Shown piece after piece: positions 53,317 through 61,954 of a stretch of DNA of 64,000 nucleotides. Every line of letters begins with the position of its first letter. The stretch's first letter is position 1. Made by a program: the position numbers and the translations under genes. Source of the stretch: CAZOGW01 sp964579415 (lineage in GTDB: Bacteria; Actinomycetota; Acidimicrobiia; Spongiisociales; UBA5794); NCBI GenBank assembly GCA_964579415.1, contig CAZOGW010000004.1, forward strand, positions 1 to 64,000, read 5' to 3'. The notes below the pieces were generated by a model that saw only the letters and a list, made by a program, of their open reading frames with translations, had not been told where the DNA came from and searched no databases.

Positions 53317-53811
53317 CTACGAATGATCTGCTTCGAAGTCCTCTGCTGTCACGTCGTCGAGGAACTCGCGGAACTTCTCGATCTCGGCTTCCTCGTCGGT
53401 GTCGTGGATCTCGACACCGACGTCGTCGAGCAGGGCACGGAGGGCGAAGATGGGGCACTTGGTGCGGGCGGCCAGCGCCACCGAGTCCGAAGGCCGTGCC
53501 GACACCGTCACCTCTTCCCCGTCACGGGTCATGATCAGGTCGGCGTAGTAGGTGCCCTCGACCATCGAAGTGACCACTACCCGTTCGACGCTGGCGCCGG
53601 TGGCCTCGATGACCAACTTGAGCAGGTCATGGGTCATCGGCCGCTGCGGCTCGATACCCTCCAGCGCCAGGGCGATGGCGGTAGCCTCGTTGGTGCCGAT
53701 CCAGATGGGGAGGAAACGGGTGCCGCCGCTCTCTCTCAGGAGCAGGATCGGCGTGTTGGTGGGCAGTTCCAACCGCACCCCGACCAGGTCCATGGGCACC
53801 ACGTCGCTCAT
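53317..53811 (-). CDS. DUF151 bifunctional nuclease family protein
   Basis: A 164-residue protein with the family start VRLELPTNTPILLLRESGGTRFLPIWIGTNEATAIALALEG in two parts, and RPSDSVALAARTKCPIFA near residues 105-120. The plant founder has both RNase and DNase activity; in bacteria the role is not settled. A mycobacterial counterpart is Rv1829. It overlaps hpt by 4 nt (53808-53811). Confidence 0.9.
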   Translation of the reverse strand: MSDVVPMDLVGVRLELPTNTPILLLRESGGTRFLPIWIGTNEATAIALALEGIEPQRPMTHDLLKLVIEATGASVERVVVTSMVEGTYYADLIMTRDGEEVTVSARPSDSVALAARTKCPIFALRALLDDVGVEIHDTDEEAEIEKFREFLDDVTAEDFEADHS

Positions 53812-54440
53812 GCGCCCACGATATCACTCTCTGCAACCTGGTCCCCCGGCCGTAACACACCGGGGTCCGCGCCTCCGGGCGTGAACACGCGCCGGGCGAG
53901 CGCCAGGGGATCATCGGCCAGGTTGGCCAGGTCCATCACCGCCCACAGCGAGCGCACGTTGCGGTACTTACCCTCCCAGTCGAGCCCGTAGCCGAGCAGG
54001 AACTCATCGCCCACCTCGAAGCCTCGGTACTCCAGCGGCACCTCGACGATGCGGCGCGGCGCCTTGTCGATCAGCGTCACGGTGCGCAGGTCGGCGACGC
54101 GCCGCAGGTCGAGGAGGCGGCGCAGCGCCCGCAGCGTGAGACCGGTGTCGACGATGTCCTCGACGATGAGCACGTCGCGCCCCTCCAGCGACAGCGAGGC
54201 GTCCATGGCCAGCCCCACAGTGCCCTTCTCCTTGAAGCGGGTCAGGGCGATGAAGTCGACCTCGAGGGGAAGGTCGATCGCCCGCACCAGATCGGCGGTG
54301 AACACGAAGGCACCGCGCAGCACCCCGATGAGGACGGGTTGGCGCCCGGCGTAGTCGGTGGTGATGTCGGCGCCTAGTTGCGTCACACGCTCGGCGATCT
54401 GCGCCTCGGTGACGACCTCGACCAGATCGGCCGAACTCAT
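53808..54440 (-). CDS. hpt: Hypoxanthine phosphoribosyltransferase
   Basis: A 210-residue purine salvage enzyme. VLIGVLRGAFVFTADL is the first PRPP contact, VLIVEDIVDTGLTL is the PRPP-binding signature, and VTLIDKAPRR carries the purine-contact Lys. A C-terminal extension of about 30 residues after the family core is disordered-looking. It overlaps both neighbours by 4 nt (DUF151 and the carboxypeptidase), so it is translated in a chain. Confidence 0.93.
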   Translation of the reverse strand: MSSADLVEVVTEAQIAERVTQLGADITTDYAGRQPVLIGVLRGAFVFTADLVRAIDLPLEVDFIALTRFKEKGTVGLAMDASLSLEGRDVLIVEDIVDTGLTLRALRRLLDLRRVADLRTVTLIDKAPRRIVEVPLEYRGFEVGDEFLLGYGLDWEGKYRNVRSLWAVMDLANLADDPLALARRVFTPGGADPGVLRPGDQVAESDIVGA

Positions 54441-55519
54441 CCCGTCCCACCGAGGAATGCCGGCAGCATCCCACGGAGGCGCTCCTCGACCATCCGGCCG
54501 GTGGCGCTGTCGCCGAAGGGCAAAGCCTTCCCCGGTTCGGCGCGCAGATCGGCGACGGCGCGCAGCCGGGCTCGGGCGGCCTCACCAAGCTCGGGGCCTC
54601 CCACCGAACCACCGCCCTCCTCGAGGAGGAGGCTGCGCTGCGCCCGGTCCTCCAGGGTGACCAGCCGCCACCCGTAGTCGAGGAGGATCCTGCTGTCGTC
54701 GAAGTGGGCGTCGGAGCCCATCACCACCGCGATCACCGTGCGCGACGGCATCTCCAGCGCCGACACCAGCACCAGGCCGGCCTGGCCGGTGTAGCCGGTC
54801 TTGATGCCGGCCGTCCCCGGGTACTCGCCGAGGAGGTGGTTGGTGTTGGTGAACGTCCTCGGGGCGCCGCTCGGTGCCGCCTTGAACATGACCTGCCGGG
54901 TACGGCTCATACGCGCCAGGGTCGGGTCACGCATGTACTCGGCGCCCATCACCGCCAGGTCGTAGGCCGAGGTGTAGTGATCGGAGGCGTCGAGACCGTG
55001 GGGGTTGGCGAAGCTGCTGTCCTCCAGGCCCAGCTCGGCGGCCTTGGCGTTCATCAGCTCGGCGAATCCGGCGACACTGCCTCCGGCGGCCTCTGCCAGC
55101 GCCATGGCGGCGTCGTTGCCGGAGCGGACCATGATGCCGTAGAGGAGGTCCTCGACCAGCCACCTCTCCCCCGCCACCAGACCGATCTCCGACTCGCCGA
55201 CATCGGCCGCCAGCCGCGATACCCGCACCTGGTCCTCCAGGTCGAGCTGGTCGCGCGCCACCAGCGCCGTCATGATCTTGGTGACCGAAGCCATCGGGCG
55301 CCGCTCGTGGATGTTGAATCCGTCGAGCACGGCACCCGATTCGGCGTCGTAGACGATCCAAGCCTTCGCCGTGACCGAGGGTGCCGACGGGTGCGCGGCG
55401 GGCACCGGCACCGCCGGCGGCGGGACCACCTGCCCGGCCAGCGCCGGCGCGGCGGGGAGGATCGTGGCTGCGAGCGCCAGCGACAGGCAGGATGCCGAGA
55501 GACGGGATCTGAAACTCAT
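54437..55519 (-). CDS. D-alanyl-D-alanine carboxypeptidase (PBP5/DacA type)
   Basis: A 360-residue secreted peptidase that trims the stem peptide of peptidoglycan. A signal peptide (LSLALAATILPAAPALA) is followed by the S-x-x-K motif SVTK (Ser78, Lys81), SGN (133-135) and KTG (240-242). A C-terminal membrane anchor is not obvious. The gene lies between the FtsR-like MerR gene and hpt, each overlap 4 nt, which links cell wall maturation with division control. Confidence 0.92.
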   Translation of the reverse strand: MSFRSRLSASCLSLALAATILPAAPALAGQVVPPPAVPVPAAHPSAPSVTAKAWIVYDAESGAVLDGFNIHERRPMASVTKIMTALVARDQLDLEDQVRVSRLAADVGESEIGLVAGERWLVEDLLYGIMVRSGNDAAMALAEAAGGSVAGFAELMNAKAAELGLEDSSFANPHGLDASDHYTSAYDLAVMGAEYMRDPTLARMSRTRQVMFKAAPSGAPRTFTNTNHLLGEYPGTAGIKTGYTGQAGLVLVSALEMPSRTVIAVVMGSDAHFDDSRILLDYGWRLVTLEDRAQRSLLLEEGGGSVGGPELGEAARARLRAVADLRAEPGKALPFGDSATGRMVEERLRGMLPAFLGGTG

Positions 55520-56226
55520 TGCCCGTCGAGCAACCTGTGGAGGCGGGAGCGGACCAGCTCGGCCTGGAACTCGGAGGCTGCCTGGCCGCAGTCGGCCAGG
55601 ATCTCTGCGGCCTTGCGGCGGTTGTCCGGGTTGCGGTGGCGCAGCAGCGGTGCGACGAGCTGGCTGAAGAGGTCCACCTCCCTGTCGACCGACAGCCGCA
55701 GGGTGCGCAGGTGGCGGCTCTCGAGACCGTTGGCGAGGAGGCGGTGCGCCGCCCGGGCCAGAACCAGGTCCAGCTCACGGAACGCCAGCGATTTGTCGGC
55801 AAGTTTGGTGGGCTCGAGGACGCCCTGGGCCACCAGCTCGTCGACCTGGCGGTGGGTGAGCCCGGAGCCCTGGGAGAGCTCGTCGCCGCTGAGCGTGATC
55901 GATGTTCCGCTGAAGTACGACTCCGGCGGCGGCCCGCTCTGCGGCTCGGCGAGCGGCTCCTCGCCCCGCTCCCATGCCGTCAACTTCGACTTGATGACCT
56001 TGAGGGGGAGGAAGTGGTCACGCTGCTCCCGCAGGATGAAGCGGACCCGGCGGACGTCGTCGTCGTTGAAGAGCCGGTACCCGGCAGGGCTGCGTCGCGG
56101 CGAGATCAGCTCCTGGCCCTCGAGGAAACGGATCTTGGAGACGGTGAGGTCGGGGAACTCGTCGGTGAGCAGCGCGATGACCTCACCGATGCTGTGGGTT
56201 CCCCGGTCCGGCATGACGGCTCTCAC
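55516..56226 (-). CDS. ftsR: MerR-family regulator (FtsR/Rv1828 type)
   Basis: A 236-residue regulator. HSIGEVIALLTDEFPDLTVSKIRFLEGQELISPRRSPAGYR is a MerR-type winged helix in which the HTH and wing are clear, and VRRVRFILREQRDHFLPLKVIKSKL continues it. A separate C-terminal helical domain follows. It corresponds to mycobacterial Rv1828 and corynebacterial FtsR, described as controlling ftsZ expression. The GTG start overlaps the FHA gene stop (GTGA). Confidence 0.85.
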   Translation of the reverse strand: MRAVMPDRGTHSIGEVIALLTDEFPDLTVSKIRFLEGQELISPRRSPAGYRLFNDDDVRRVRFILREQRDHFLPLKVIKSKLTAWERGEEPLAEPQSGPPPESYFSGTSITLSGDELSQGSGLTHRQVDELVAQGVLEPTKLADKSLAFRELDLVLARAAHRLLANGLESRHLRTLRLSVDREVDLFSQLVAPLLRHRNPDNRRKAAEILADCGQAASEFQAELVRSRLHRLLDGQ

Positions 56227-56660
56227 GCTTCGCCTGCGATGACGACGAGGTGGAACTTGCCCACGATCACCTCGTCACCGGGTTCGAGCCTGCGGCTCTC
56301 GAAGCGCTCACCGTTCACGTAGGTGCCGTTGGTGGACCCGAGGTCCTCGACACGGAGGCCGTCGCCGTCGACGACGAATCGGGCATGCTCCCGGGACACG
56401 GTGACGTCCCCGAGGAAGATGTCGGAGCTGTCAGAGCGTCCTGCCACGGTGGTGCCCTCTCCGAGCACGAAGGCGAGGCCGGCCTGCGGGCCCCGCTCCA
56501 CCACCACCGCGTACCGGAAGGCGCCGGCGAGCCGCTGCGAGGAGCTCTCCATGGTGGCAGCCGACCCCACCGGTTGATACACGATGGTGGGATCGTGTTC
56601 GATCAGGGGATTGTCAGCGCCTTCGCCCGTGCCCATACCGTTGTCGAAACTCGCGCCCAT
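56223..56660 (-). CDS. FHA-domain protein (GarA/OdhI type)
   Basis: A 145-residue protein. The FHA domain spans about residues 48-140 with GRSDSSDIFLGDVTVSREHARF and LGSTNGTYVNG, the phosphothreonine-binding loops. The N-terminal tail contains EHDPTIVYQP, where Thr25 would take the place of the regulatory phosphothreonine of GarA. GarA/OdhI inhibit 2-oxoglutarate dehydrogenase under kinase control. The start is tentative, with several upstream in-frame codons. It is followed by gcvH, as in mycobacteria. Confidence 0.88.
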   Translation of the reverse strand: MGASFDNGMGTGEGADNPLIEHDPTIVYQPVGSAATMESSSQRLAGAFRYAVVVERGPQAGLAFVLGEGTTVAGRSDSSDIFLGDVTVSREHARFVVDGDGLRVEDLGSTNGTYVNGERFESRRLEPGDEVIVGKFHLVVIAGEA

Positions 56661-56748
56661 GTCGGGTGCATGGTACTCCACCTCAACAACATGTTGAGCG
56701 TTAGGGCAGGGCGTGTGGGAGGACCGCGAGTCCGTTCCGGCACGGGAG

Positions 56749-56804
56749 GTACCTGGTACTTGGTACTTCGTACGCGACCTACCAAGTACCAAGTACCAAG
56801 TACC
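56749..56804. repeat. GTACTTG/GTACCTG inverted repeat
   Basis: Left arm (56749-56772) has units GTACCTG, GTACTTG and GTACTTC; right arm (56780-56804) is TACCAAG repeated. Arms pair except for two positions around loop CGCGACC. It fills the gap between gcvH and the FHA gene and abuts the gcvH stop. Confidence 0.85.
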
Positions 56805-57187
56805 TATTCCTCCGTTATCGCCGAGTAGCCGGCTGCGTCGAGGAGGGTGTCCAGGGATGATCCCTCGACCGGCTCGATGACGATCAGCCAGCCGTCGCCG
56901 TAAGGGGACGAGTTGATGAGTTCGGGTGAGTTCTCGAGTGCCGTGTTGGCTTCCCTGACCGTCCCCGACAGGGGCAAATAGACGTCCGAGACCGACTTGG
57001 TGGATTCGACGATGCCGAAGGCGTCACCGGCGGCGAAGACGGTGCCCGGCGCCGGGAGTTCGACGTACACGACGTCACCGAGGGCGTCCTGGGCGTAATC
57101 CGAGATGCCGATGCGGACGGCACCGTCGTCTTCGGTGCGTGCCCACTCGTGGCTCTCGGCGTAGCGGAGGTCCTCAGGTACCTGCAC
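56804..57187 (-). CDS. gcvH: Glycine cleavage system H protein
   Basis: A 127-residue lipoyl carrier. ESHEWARTEDDGAVRIGISDYAQDALGDVVYVELP and FGIVESTKSVSDVYLPLSG give the family in full; Lys64 in ESTKSVSD is the lipoylated residue. It ends AITEE with the stop (56804-56806) touching the repeat. It shuttles the aminomethyl group between the P and T proteins. The T protein is encoded at 51036-52088. Confidence 0.95.
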   Translation of the reverse strand: MQVPEDLRYAESHEWARTEDDGAVRIGISDYAQDALGDVVYVELPAPGTVFAAGDAFGIVESTKSVSDVYLPLSGTVREANTALENSPELINSSPYGDGWLIVIEPVEGSSLDTLLDAAGYSAITEE

Positions 57188-57218
57188 GTCGACTCCTCGT
57201 GTCCGGGGGCGACCGAGT

Positions 57219-57812
57219 CTACCCGGTAGCGCCGGGAGCCACCCGATCGGGGCGCAGCGCCCTTCGGGCGTCGCCGATGTACTGGACGGCGGTGAGCCAG
57301 TACAGGGCCAGGCCGACGGCGCCTGCGATCAGCGACAGCGCCTCCAGCAGCTCCCAGCCGTAGCCGACCGACCCGAAGAGGCAGGCGATGGCGGCGTAGA
57401 TCACGAATGTGGCCACCTTGCCCCACCAGCGCACCGACAGCGGGGGTTGATGTCGCAGAGCCAGGTAGCCGGTGACGCCGCCCATGACCGCCTCCCGGGC
57501 GATGAGCCCCCAGCCGAGCCAGCCGGGGATCACGCCGGCGATGAGGCCACCGATCAGGGCCGCGGCCACGGCGAGGCGATCCGCTATCGGGTCGAGCATG
57601 CGCCCGATCTCGCTGGTCTGGTCGAGCCGGCGCGCCAGCCACCCGTCCACCCAGTCGGTGGCGCCGATGAAGCCGAGCAGCCATCCTGCCGCGGCGACCT
57701 GGTCCGCCCCGAGAAGGAGCCAGAGGAACACGGGTATCAGCAGCAACCGCGCCAGCGAGATGGCGTTGGGGATGGTGAGGATGGCCGAACCGGCCCCCTC
57801 CCCGGCGGTCAC
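57219..57812 (-). CDS. CDP-alcohol phosphatidyltransferase (PgsA type)
   Basis: A 197-residue membrane enzyme. TDWVDGWLARRLDQTSEIG and RMLDPIADR form the DG-x2-AR-x8-G-x3-D-x3-D motif that binds CDP-diacylglycerol and metal. Membrane helices follow. It most likely makes phosphatidylglycerophosphate, though phosphatidylinositol phosphate synthesis is not excluded. The GTG start overlaps the DUF6941 stop as GTGA. Confidence 0.88.
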   Translation of the reverse strand: MTAGEGAGSAILTIPNAISLARLLLIPVFLWLLLGADQVAAAGWLLGFIGATDWVDGWLARRLDQTSEIGRMLDPIADRLAVAAALIGGLIAGVIPGWLGWGLIAREAVMGGVTGYLALRHQPPLSVRWWGKVATFVIYAAIACLFGSVGYGWELLEALSLIAGAVGLALYWLTAVQYIGDARRALRPDRVAPGATG

Positions 57813-58243
57813 ACCGGGCCGATCTGGGGCTGCACCTGGACCACGCGCAGCGGCACCCGGCCCAGCTCGGCGCCATCGTGACGCACCACGAAGGTGTATC
57901 CCTTCGCCTCCGGGAAGCGGATGTTGTAGAACGGGCACACCAGCGGGACCATGCTGGGCGCCCCCGGGGGCAGCGCCGGCTGGTCGCCCACCCGCAGCCT
58001 GCCGTTGGCCTGCACCCCCAGAGCCCGACCATCCTCGTCGATGAGGTCGATGACCACTTCCAGGGTGCGGTTCCGCTCGTCGGACCCCACTTCGAGGATC
58101 AGGGCCAGGTTGATGTTGCGATGGACGATGGGCACGGTCCGGGCGCGGATGGTCTCGTACCCGCCACCCATGATGTAGAGCTTGCCGCCCTGGACCTGGG
58201 CCGCATCAGCCAGCATGGCCGTTGTCAGTCGCACGCTGCTCAC
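57809..58243 (-). CDS. DUF6941 family protein
   Basis: A 144-residue product with LTTAMLADAAQVQGGKLYIMGGGYETI at the N-terminus, matching a beta-rich family of unknown function in actinobacteria. The rest is a series of short beta strands. GTG at 58243 gives VSSVRLTTAML; TTG at 58267 is longer, and a later GTG at 58234 shorter. It is translationally coupled to the pgsA-type gene. No role is known. Confidence 0.75.
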   Translation of the reverse strand: MSSVRLTTAMLADAAQVQGGKLYIMGGGYETIRARTVPIVHRNINLALILEVGSDERNRTLEVVIDLIDEDGRALGVQANGRLRVGDQPALPPGAPSMVPLVCPFYNIRFPEAKGYTFVVRHDGAELGRVPLRVVQVQPQIGPV

Positions 58244-58332
58244 CTCGCTGAATCGATGCTCGGCCAAAGGGTAGGCCCGCCGCCGCCGCTGAGTCGACGC
58301 CGGCTCCCTCCCCCGGTCGTATCGTGACCGCT

Positions 58333-59010
58333 ATGACGGAGTCCCTGCGGATCATGACGAGCAACCTGTGGGCGCACAACGTCGACCCCGAAGGGCTGGC
58401 CCGCACCCTGGGCTACGTCGACCCGGACGTGCTCGCCGTCCAGGAGTTGCAGGAACCTGCGGCCGCCGTAATCGCCGACCGCTTCCCCTACCACCACCTC
58501 CATCCCCACCACGACACCCTGGGCGGCGGCATCGCCCTCAAGCACCCCGGACAATTCGGTGAGGTGGCGATGCCGTACCGCTCCGGTTGGTCGGCCCGTC
58601 TCGACCCGGATGCCTGGGGACTGCCCGAGATGCTCGAGGTGGACAGCGTGCACTTCGCCAACCCGGTGACCTGGCCGATGTGGCGTGCCCTGGCCCAACG
58701 CCGCGGGCAACTTGCCGCTCTCCACCGACATCTCGCCGGCCGGTCGGGGCCACTCGTCGTCGTCGGCGACTTCAACTCGACGCCGCTGTGGCCGGTGTAC
58801 CGAAGCATTACCCGGTCGCTCACCGATGGCCCCGACGAGGCGGGCACCGCCGCCCGGACCTGGCGCTGGGCCGACCGCGGGCCTTACACGCTGCGCATCG
58901 ACCACGCTTTCACCAGGGGCGTCACCGTCAGGTCGAGCTTCACCGTCCGGGTCCCCGGAGCCGATCATCTCGCCTTGGTGGCGGACGTCACGCTCCCAGC
59001 TCGCTCCTGA
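58333..59010 (+). CDS. Endonuclease/exonuclease/phosphatase family protein
   Basis: A 225-residue EEP-fold enzyme. LRIMTSNLWAHN (metal Asn), VLAVQELQEP (metal Glu), PLVVVGDFNSTPLWPVYR (catalytic Asp/Asn) and the C-terminal IDHAF and ADHLALVADVT (His) are all intact. Such enzymes cleave phosphodiesters in DNA or phospholipids; the target is not evident. It lacks a signal peptide. A GTG at 58324 in frame is an alternative start. Its 3' end overlaps the MFS gene by 23 bp. Confidence 0.82.
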   Translation: MTESLRIMTSNLWAHNVDPEGLARTLGYVDPDVLAVQELQEPAAAVIADRFPYHHLHPHHDTLGGGIALKHPGQFGEVAMPYRSGWSARLDPDAWGLPEMLEVDSVHFANPVTWPMWRALAQRRGQLAALHRHLAGRSGPLVVVGDFNSTPLWPVYRSITRSLTDGPDEAGTAARTWRWADRGPYTLRIDHAFTRGVTVRSSFTVRVPGADHLALVADVTLPARS

Positions 59011-60247
59011 CCTCGGCGGTACGGGGTCGGATGCTGCCACCGGGCGCCGGTTCGGTCCATCTTGCCAGAGCCAGCGCCGCCAGCCCGCACACGACGAAGG
59101 CGATGCTGAGGGGCAGCACCGATTCGTCGAAGAGGTTGTCGATGACGGCGCCGATGATGGAGGCGCCGGCCGTGGAGACGGCGCCGATCACCGACGATGC
59201 CGTGCCGGCGACGGCTCCCATCGGCGCCATGGCCAGGGTGTTGAGGTTGGGGATGAGCAGGGCGTGGCACCACAGCGTCGCCGCCAGGACGGTGGCGAAC
59301 GCCCAGAAGGGAGGGTGTCCCCCGGTGGCGGCGGCGAGAACTCCCAGGGCCACCGTTGCCGCGATGTAGCCGGCGAACACCGCCCTCACCACGCGGCGGA
59401 TACCGAACCGTCCCACGGCGACGCCGTTGGCCAGCATCCCGACGCCGAGCACGGCGGCGAGGCCACCGAAGACGATGGGGAACCAGTCGCGGAGCCCGAA
59501 CACCTCGGCGATGATGATCTCCGAACTGGCGATCCAAGAGATGAACGCCCCCAACATCATGGTCAGCGACAGCGTGTAGCCGACGGTGACCCGGTTGGTG
59601 ACCACGGTGCGGAAGGTCCGTTTCAGGGCTGCCGGTGACAGCTCGAGGCGCATCTCGGGACGAAGCGTCTCGGGAAGGCGGATCCCGGCCCACACCGCCA
59701 GGGCCACGCCGATCAGGGCGCAGGCGACGAACAACCCGCGCCACCCGCCGATGTCGAGCAGCGCCGCGCCCAGCGTGGGTGCCACCACCGGCACCATGAT
59801 GAACACCGCCATGACGAAGGACATCACTCGCGCCATCCGTTCCCCCTCGTAGGAGTCACGGATGACCGCCACGGAGAGCACCCGCGGCCCGGCGCCGCCG
59901 AACCCCCACACGAACCGCGCCACCAGCAGCATGGCGAGCGACCCCGACAGTGCCGACCAGACCGCCCCGAGGAAGTAGACGGCGAAGCCCACCAGCATCA
60001 CCGGGCGGCGGCCGTAACGGTCGGCGAGAGGGCCGTAGATGAGCTGACCGACGGCGAGGCCGAGCAGGTAGGTGGTGACCACGCCCGCCACCACCGTCGA
60101 GTTGGGCGGCAGCCCCAGCGTTTCGCGCAGCGCGGGGAAGGCAGGCAGCAGGACGTCGATGCCGAGGGCCCCGAGGGCCATCGACATCGCCAGCAGGAAC
60201 GTGAGCTCGACGCGCCCGAGTCGGCGCGCTCGCGGTGTCGTGGCCAT
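58988..60247 (-). CDS. MFS transporter, Bcr/CflA drug resistance type
   Basis: A 419-residue transporter with 12 predicted helices. It begins VELTFLLAMSMALGALGIDVLLPAFPAL, has GLAVGQLIYGPLADRYGRRPVMLVG with the DRxGRRP loop between helices 2 and 3, and the helix 4-5 segment RFVWGFGGAGPRVLSVAVIRD. Members expel bicyclomycin, florfenicol or sulfonamides. Specificity is not predictable. A GTG at 60253 two codons upstream is an alternative start. Confidence 0.88.
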   Translation of the reverse strand: MATTPRARRLGRVELTFLLAMSMALGALGIDVLLPAFPALRETLGLPPNSTVVAGVVTTYLLGLAVGQLIYGPLADRYGRRPVMLVGFAVYFLGAVWSALSGSLAMLLVARFVWGFGGAGPRVLSVAVIRDSYEGERMARVMSFVMAVFIMVPVVAPTLGAALLDIGGWRGLFVACALIGVALAVWAGIRLPETLRPEMRLELSPAALKRTFRTVVTNRVTVGYTLSLTMMLGAFISWIASSEIIIAEVFGLRDWFPIVFGGLAAVLGVGMLANGVAVGRFGIRRVVRAVFAGYIAATVALGVLAAATGGHPPFWAFATVLAATLWCHALLIPNLNTLAMAPMGAVAGTASSVIGAVSTAGASIIGAVIDNLFDESVLPLSIAFVVCGLAALALARWTEPAPGGSIRPRTAEVRSELGA

Positions 60248-60302
60248 GGACACGCGATGCTAACCCGGCACCCTCACGCCGGATTCGGCCACGGGCGGTC
60301 CG

Positions 60303-60758
60303 CTACCGGTCGGCGAGACCCACGATGTGGTCGTACTGCTCCGGAGTCACCGGCTGCACGGAGAGGCGGGAGCGGTTGAGCAGGGGCATGTCGGCCAGCT
60401 CCGGGTCCTCCCGCAGCTCGGGGAGTCCCACCTGACGGGGCAGGCGCGCCACGAATCCGATGTCGACCATGAACCAGCGCGGCTCGTCGGGGGTCGACGC
60501 CGGGTCGAAGTGTTTGTCCGACGGGTCCCACGAGGTGAAGTCGGGATAGCTCTCCCGCACCACCTCGGCGATCCCGACCACGGCGGGGGGTTTGGCGTTG
60601 GAGTGGTAGAAGAGGACCCGGTCGCCCTGCTTCATCTCGTCACGCATCAGGTTCCGTGCCTGGTAGTTGCGGACACCGTCCCAGTGCGTCGACCCGTCAC
60701 GCTCCAGGTCGTCGATGGAGTAGTCCCCCGGTTCGGACTTCATCAGCCAGTAGCGCAT
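60303..60758 (-). CDS. EVE domain protein
   Basis: A 151-residue protein of the thymocyte nuclear protein 1/EVE family. It starts MRYWLMKSEPGDYSIDDLERD, continues TWD-like HWDGVRNYQARNLMRD, and RVLFYHSNAKPPAVVGIAEVV, then DPASTPDEPRWFMVDI. The EVE fold (PUA-like) binds modified bases such as 5-methylcytosine in DNA or RNA. It is upstream of the MFS gene and downstream of the GNAT gene on the same strand, with ordinary spacing. Confidence 0.92.
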   Translation of the reverse strand: MRYWLMKSEPGDYSIDDLERDGSTHWDGVRNYQARNLMRDEMKQGDRVLFYHSNAKPPAVVGIAEVVRESYPDFTSWDPSDKHFDPASTPDEPRWFMVDIGFVARLPRQVGLPELREDPELADMPLLNRSRLSVQPVTPEQYDHIVGLADR

Positions 60759-60797
60759 GGCGCCCGATTCTGGCACGCCGCGGGAGCCGGCCATCCC

Positions 60798-61319
60798 TCA
60801 ATCGCCGATCAGCGCCAGATCGAGGCGCATCTCCAGCTCCATGGTGGTCGCGTCGAGCGGGTAGGGCCGGCGCTGCCCCGTCGCGACGAAGCCGTACCGG
60901 CGGTAGAAACCGATCGCCCGCTGGTTGCTCTCGTGCACCTCGAGCCACAGCTCACCCAGACCCTGTTCCCGCAGCCAGGCGACGAGTTCGTCCAGCATCA
61001 TCGAGGCGGCTCCGAAGCGGTGGCCCCGGAAGTCGGGATGCACCCAAACCGCCAGCAGCCAGGGACGAGGGCTCTTGCCGGCCTCGACATGGACGATCAT
61101 CTGACCCCGCCACACCCCTTCCTCGTCGACGACCGCCACCGCCCTCCACCCCGGGCCCAGCCTGACGCGGTACCGCCGCTCCCATTCGGCGTCGGATCGC
61201 TCCAGGGCGTCCTGCAACGTGTCGAGGTAGGCGACGGGGGTGTCGGCCAGCATGGCGATCCGGATGTCGCGAGCCTGCCGCCACTCTGCGGGCTGCTGGA
61301 TGTGGAGCGTCAACGCCAT
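60798..61319 (-). CDS. GNAT family N-acetyltransferase
   Basis: A 173-residue acetyltransferase. LLAVWVHPDFRGHRFGAASMMLDELVAW holds the acetyl-CoA loop (R-G-H-R-F-G-A-A), ELWLEVHESNQRAIGFYRRYGF is the C-terminal signature. Substrate may be a protein N-terminus, an amine or an antibiotic; this is not resolved. An AGGAGG lies about 12 nt before the ATG. Confidence 0.85.
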   Translation of the reverse strand: MALTLHIQQPAEWRQARDIRIAMLADTPVAYLDTLQDALERSDAEWERRYRVRLGPGWRAVAVVDEEGVWRGQMIVHVEAGKSPRPWLLAVWVHPDFRGHRFGAASMMLDELVAWLREQGLGELWLEVHESNQRAIGFYRRYGFVATGQRRPYPLDATTMELEMRLDLALIGD

Positions 61320-61444
61320 GATCTGGGTTCGCCTCCTCTCCCCCGGCATGCACGACCGCCGCTCTGCACGGGCGGTCCGTCGACCGTAGCACGGCTCCCG
61401 GAGCGCTCTGCATGGTGCCCCCCGCACCGGCCTACGCTGCACTC

Positions 61445-61954
61445 ATGCGGGTACCGAGCCGGCTCGAAGACGTCGACCGTGCCATCACCGGGTGGATGGC
61501 GACACATGGGATCACCGCATTGCGCTGGAGCATCGGGATCGTCTTCATCTGGTTCGGAGCGCTCAAGCTGGCTCCCGGACTGAGCCCGGCCGACAAGCTG
61601 GCCACCGACACCGCCATGGTGCTCACCTTCAACCTGCTCTCCGAGGACGTCGCCCGGATCGGCCTGGCGCTTCTGGAATTGGCCATCGGCATCGGGCTCG
61701 TCAGCGGGCGCTTCCTCCGCCTCACCCTGTTGCTGCTCTTCGCCCAGATGCTGGGCACCCTCACCCCGATGTTGATCTACCCCGAGCTGGTGTGGCGCAC
61801 CTTCCCCTTCGTGCTGACCCTGGAGGGCCAGTACATCGTCAAGAACGGAGTCCTCATCTCGGCCGGCCTGGTGATCGGCGCCACCGTGCGAGGCGGCCGC
61901 CTGGTCGACGAGCCGGTGCCGCCCGAAAACGCACCGAGCCCCGATCCCGGTTAG
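61445..61954 (+). CDS. DoxX-like/YkgB family membrane protein
   Basis: A 169-residue membrane protein with four helices: LRWSIGIVFIWFGALKLAPG, then VARIGLALLELAIGIGLVSG, LTLLLLFAQMLGTLTPML and GQYIVKNGVLISAGLVIGAT. The GxxKL and FEGQYIVKN-type motifs fit the DoxX/YkgB group, sometimes tied to oxidative or thiol stress. Its stop overlaps the lipoprotein gene stop on the other strand by 4 bp. ATG at 61445 is chosen over the longer 61412 start. Confidence 0.8.
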   Translation: MRVPSRLEDVDRAITGWMATHGITALRWSIGIVFIWFGALKLAPGLSPADKLATDTAMVLTFNLLSEDVARIGLALLELAIGIGLVSGRFLRLTLLLLFAQMLGTLTPMLIYPELVWRTFPFVLTLEGQYIVKNGVLISAGLVIGATVRGGRLVDEPVPPENAPSPDPG

